Source: Rhodospirillales bacterium (lineage in GTDB: Bacteria; Pseudomonadota; Alphaproteobacteria; Rhodospirillales; 2-02-FULL-58-16). Taken from it: a stretch of 8,598 nucleotides of DNA. Positions 6,551 to 8,598 of this stretch are shown here, one piece after another. Location of the stretch: the NCBI GenBank assembly GCA_021775195.1, contig JAJFIG010000075.1:1-8598 (forward strand). The letters are read 5' to 3'. The position numbers and the translations under genes were made by a program. A model generated the notes under the pieces. The model was not told the DNA's origin. It saw only the letters and a program-made list of their open reading frames with translations, and ran no database searches. Positions within the stretch are counted from its first letter, which is position 1. Every line of letters starts with the position of its first letter.

Positions 6551-7048
6551 ATGGTGCGCAATTTGTTGGCAAACCTAGGCTTGGCTTTTGTCCTTGGCGT
6601 GGTTGCGGCGCCGTCGGCGGCTCAGCAGGCGGGCGACACCATCAACATCCCCGGGGCAGGCTCCCAAGTGAACGCGGCGGCGGGTCAGGGTTCGGAAGTC
6701 GGAAATGATGGTTCCCGCGCGGTTTCCATCAATCGCCGCCGCGAGGCGGAATTGCGCCGTCTGGATACCGAACGGGACACCCGGGCGCTCGACGGGCGAT
6801 TGCTGGACGCCGAACGGCGGGTGCGGGACAAGCGCAGCAGCGTCGACAGCAGTCTTATGAGATCGGAACGGAACACCGTACGGCGTAATGAGAGCGCCAT
6901 GGACCACGAGCTGCGCGTGCGCAACCTGCGGGACGAAACGCGGCGGGTCGATGCAGAAGGATGGCGGATCGAGGATTTAGAACGCCGGATCAAGTCTGGC
7001 CAGCGTCGGATGGGAGGTTCGGGACCGGTCGGCGGTTCATTGCGCTAG
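6551..7048 (+). CDS. Exported arginine-rich, probably helical protein of unknown function
   Basis: I do not recognise this 165-residue protein. Residues 1-24 are a clear Sec signal peptide (MVRNLLANLG, a hydrophobic core, then APSAA before QQ), so it acts in the periplasm or outside. Residues 25-60 are Gly/Ala/Asn-rich and probably flexible. Residues 61-152 are strongly charged. By my count 25 of these 92 residues are Arg, mixed with Asp, Glu and regularly spaced Leu (RRLDTERD, LLDAERRVRD, LRNLRDE-like units), which suggests a long helix or coiled coil. The tail is glycine/serine-rich, and there is no cysteine. An upstream in-frame ATG at 6518 is possible. I chose 6551 because CGAGGA ends 7 bases before it and the signal peptide begins there. 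A role in envelope structure or in binding an acidic polymer would fit but is only inference. Confidence 0.75.
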   Translation: MVRNLLANLGLAFVLGVVAAPSAAQQAGDTINIPGAGSQVNAAAGQGSEVGNDGSRAVSINRRREAELRRLDTERDTRALDGRLLDAERRVRDKRSSVDSSLMRSERNTVRRNESAMDHELRVRNLRDETRRVDAEGWRIEDLERRIKSGQRRMGGSGPVGGSLR

Positions 7049-7051
7049 CTT

Positions 7052-7071
7052 GATAATCCACTTGGGATATC
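7052..7071 (+). terminator. Possible weak terminator after the arginine-rich protein gene
   Basis: GATAATCC (7052-7059) pairs with GGATATC (7065-7071) with one bulged A and a five-base loop, starting 3 bases after the stop codon. The stem is A/T-rich and only a run of four T follows, at 7077-7080. The position fits an intrinsic terminator, but the strength is doubtful. Confidence 0.3.
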
Positions 7072-7102
7072 TGGTGATTTTGGCGGAAATGGGGTTCCGT
7101 GG

Positions 7103-7128
7103 TTGACGCCGGTTGTTTGTGTTAGCAT
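7103..7128 (+). promoter_or_regulatory. Possible promoter of the lipoprotein gene
   Basis: TTGACG at 7103-7108 is a good -35-like box. The best -10-like sequence downstream is TAGCAT at 7123-7128, but the spacer is only 14 bases. It lies about 35 bases upstream of the lipoprotein start, in a gap where a promoter is expected. Confidence 0.3.
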
Positions 7129-7162
7129 CCTCGGCGCCTATCCAGGATGGAGGACGATAAAG

Positions 7163-7573
7163 ATGAAGAAAATGCTGGGGGTGGTTCTTGCGATCGGGGC
7201 ATTGGGTTTGGCGGGATGTTCGACCATCGAGGACAAACTGATCGAATCCGGTGCGACGCAGGTCGACACAGCCGGAATCCAAAAGCTGGTAGCCGGACAA
7301 ACCGTTTACGGGACGACATCGACTGGTGACACGTTTGTCATATATTTCTTCGATTACGGGGCGATGCGGTTGTCGGCGGCGGACGGCCGTTTTCGGGATA
7401 CGGGGACATGGACGGTGGCCGACGCAGTCCTTTGCTATAAGTGGATGACCCCGGAAGGTAACCGTTGCAAGAAGGTATTTCGGATGAAGGACGGCAAGGT
7501 TACCTACACAACGACGACGGAGAAGCAGGGTTTTTTCAACAAGTTCGTGAAGGGCAACGCAGAAAATCTTTGA
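7163..7573 (+). CDS. Small outer-membrane-type lipoprotein of unknown function
   Basis: A 136-residue lipoprotein. The signal peptide is MKKMLGVVLAIGALGLAGC, with lipobox LAGC and modified Cys at residue 19. Ser follows, not Asp, which favours sorting to the outer membrane. The mature part has a small, probably beta-rich region: GQTVYG (45-50), FVIYFFDYGAMRL (58-70), DGRFRDTGTWTV (74-85), then C91 and C102, which could form a disulfide in the periplasm. The layout loosely recalls small alphaproteobacterial envelope proteins in which a 'G-x-T' strand and a 'G-x-W' strand are followed by LC-x-W and a second Cys, but I cannot name the family. The ATG at 7163 is chosen because GGAGGA ends 8 bases before it and the signal peptide starts exactly there. 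Confidence 0.83.
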   Translation: MKKMLGVVLAIGALGLAGCSTIEDKLIESGATQVDTAGIQKLVAGQTVYGTTSTGDTFVIYFFDYGAMRLSAADGRFRDTGTWTVADAVLCYKWMTPEGNRCKKVFRMKDGKVTYTTTTEKQGFFNKFVKGNAENL

Positions 7574-7658
7574 ACACTATCCGTCGAGGACGGGCGTCCA
7601 GGCGCCGGTTGGTAGGCCACGGCATTATCGTCGAATGCGAAACGAAGGTGCATATTTC

Positions 7659-8237
7659 ATGAAGCGGGCTTTTCTTGTCGCCATCATTTTTCTGGCAGGC
7701 GTTTCGGCGGTACAGGCCGACTTCAAGGACGGTGTCGCCGCCTACAAGAAGGGCGATTTCGAGGCTGCATTCAGCGAATTTATGGTTTTGGCCGAGGGCG
7801 GCAGCGCGCGGGCCCAGCACACCCTGGGGTACATGTATGAACAGGGCAAAGGCGTCGAACAGGACCTTGTTTCAGCGGTGACATGGTATCGCAAGGCTGC
7901 CGAACAGGGCGATCCTACAGCCCAGTTCAATCTGGCTATCATGTACTACAATGGGTCCGGCGTGCTGAGGAACTATACCGAGGCGGCGGAACTGTTCCGC
8001 AAGGCGGCTGAACAGGGGAATGCGAGAGCCTTGTATAATCTGGGCGAGGTATGCCGGCAGGGGCATGGCGTGCTGCGTGATCTCTCACAGGCATACATGT
8101 GGTACGCCCTGGCGGCGATCAGCGGTGATACCCTGGCGGCCAAGGCCCGCGATAAAATGGCCAAGCAAATGCGTCCCGGGCAATTGGAACGGGCCGAGGC
8201 GATGGCCGACAAGTGGCTCCAGGAGCACCGCCAATAA
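7659..8237 (+). CDS. Periplasmic Sel1-repeat protein
   Basis: A 192-residue exported protein. Residues 1-20 are a signal peptide ending AVQA before DFKDG. An opening TPR-like helix pair (21-48) is followed by three Sel1-like repeats of 36 residues at about 49-84, 85-120 and 121-156. Each carries the A-x-x-x-L-G-x-M-Y, G-x-G-V and A-x-x-W/L-[FY]-x-K-A-A-E-Q-G pattern; the third ends ALAAISG. A charged helix closes the protein (157-192, ending WLQEHRQ). Sel1 repeats form a solenoid that holds protein partners, and bacterial examples often serve in the envelope or in signalling. No catalytic domain is present. The ATG at 7659 is favoured by GAAGGTG 8 bases upstream and by the signal peptide. An in-frame ATG at 7635 would add eight residues before it. 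It follows the lipoprotein gene by 85 bases and may share its transcript. Confidence 0.88.
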   Translation: MKRAFLVAIIFLAGVSAVQADFKDGVAAYKKGDFEAAFSEFMVLAEGGSARAQHTLGYMYEQGKGVEQDLVSAVTWYRKAAEQGDPTAQFNLAIMYYNGSGVLRNYTEAAELFRKAAEQGNARALYNLGEVCRQGHGVLRDLSQAYMWYALAAISGDTLAAKARDKMAKQMRPGQLERAEAMADKWLQEHRQ

Positions 8238-8243
8238 CGGCGT

Positions 8244-8268
8244 GCCCCGATTGCCCGCAATCCCGGGC
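8244..8268 (+). terminator. Hairpin after the Sel1-repeat gene, possible terminator
   Basis: GCCC (8244-8247) pairs with GGGC (8265-8268) and GATTG (8249-8253) pairs with CAATC (8258-8262), around a CCCG loop and with a small internal loop. It begins 6 bases after the TAA stop. Only TTGT follows instead of a T-run, so it may be a weak terminator or an mRNA-stabilising stem. Confidence 0.4.
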
Positions 8269-8399
8269 TTGTAAGGTCCTCTTAAGAAATATCAGGCAAT
8301 AGTACGGTTCGTCCTATGAGACGGCGCCGGGTCGTTCCGTCAGTGGACATGATCGCCATGGGCAGGAGGTCCGGCCGTCGATGGCAGGCGGAGGTACGG

Positions 8400-8598
8400 G
8401 TGACGCAACCAGCCAAGCCGATATCGGTTTCCGAGGCGTTGACGCAAGGTGCCGACCACCATATGGCGGGCCGCCATCGGCAGGCCGAGGCCATCTACCG
8501 GCAGGTCCTCAAGGCCCAACCGGACAATGCCGACGCACTCCATCTTCTCGGTGTTCTTGCCCGCCAATTGGGACAGCCGGCGGCAGCCGTCGAGCTCA
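8400..8598 (+). CDS. TPR-repeat protein (partial, C-terminus beyond the window)
   Basis: The 66 visible residues contain one tetratricopeptide unit (about 12-43, with the pattern GADHHMAGRHRQAEAIYRQVL followed shortly by QPDNADA) and the first helix of a second (ALHLLGVLARQLG). TPRs form a helical scaffold for protein binding. In alphaproteobacteria such N-terminal TPR blocks often precede a catalytic domain such as a sulfotransferase, a SPINDLY/OGT-type glycosyltransferase or an ATP-grasp domain, so the real activity may lie beyond the edge. The GTG at 8400 is chosen because GGAGG ends 5 bases upstream. In-frame ATGs at 8358, 8349 and 8316 would add an arginine-rich leader without better ribosome sites. 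No signal peptide is seen with the chosen start. Confidence 0.78.
   Translation, partial: MTQPAKPISVSEALTQGADHHMAGRHRQAEAIYRQVLKAQPDNADALHLLGVLARQLGQPAAAVEL

Noticed and set aside
7588..7599. GGACG-GG-CGTCC inverted repeat between the lipoprotein and Sel1 genes as a terminator
   Set aside because: The loop is only two bases, the stem is short and no T-run follows. It is likely chance in GC-rich DNA.
1..8598. CRISPR array, tRNA, rRNA, insertion sequence or prophage signs
   Set aside because: No regularly spaced repeats, cloverleaf-like sequence, transposase or integrase motifs or terminal inverted repeats were seen on either strand.

Overview
This window reads as chromosomal DNA of an alphaproteobacterium, most likely from the Rhodospirillales or a relative. 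The grounds are the high GC content with G/C-rich third codon positions, the LapB-type secretion ABC transporter, and the Sel1 and TPR proteins typical of that group. This placement is an inference from style, not from a marker gene. No tRNA, rRNA, insertion sequence or CRISPR array is visible.

Left part (1-3282, minus strand): two genes of a type I secretion system. They encode a LapB/HlyB-type ABC transporter with an unusual low-complexity N-terminal extension, followed 19 bases later by the HlyD-family membrane fusion protein, which runs off the left edge. No RTX substrate or TolC-type outer-membrane gene lies inside the window.

Middle (3283-6458): a 295-base divergent intergenic region with two short palindromes, then a plus-strand group of three genes. 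These encode a ferritin-like diiron oxygenase of the AurF/CmlI type with all four His/Glu metal-ligand helices visible, a GNAT-like acyltransferase 8 to 35 bases downstream depending on the start, and an ATP-grasp ligase after a 116-base gap containing a hairpin. An N-oxygenase, an acyltransferase and a carboxylate-amine ligase side by side look like a compact biosynthetic cassette for a small modified amine, amide or peptide. I do not recognise a described pathway with this composition, and it is the most interesting part of the window.

Right part (6459-8598, plus strand): a run of small envelope-type genes, each with its own good ribosome binding site. They encode an exported arginine-rich, probably helical protein, a small outer-membrane-type lipoprotein of unknown function and a periplasmic Sel1-repeat protein. 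The start of a TPR protein then runs off the right edge. Weak hairpins and promoter-like sequences between these genes suggest separate transcription units, but none is strong enough to be certain.
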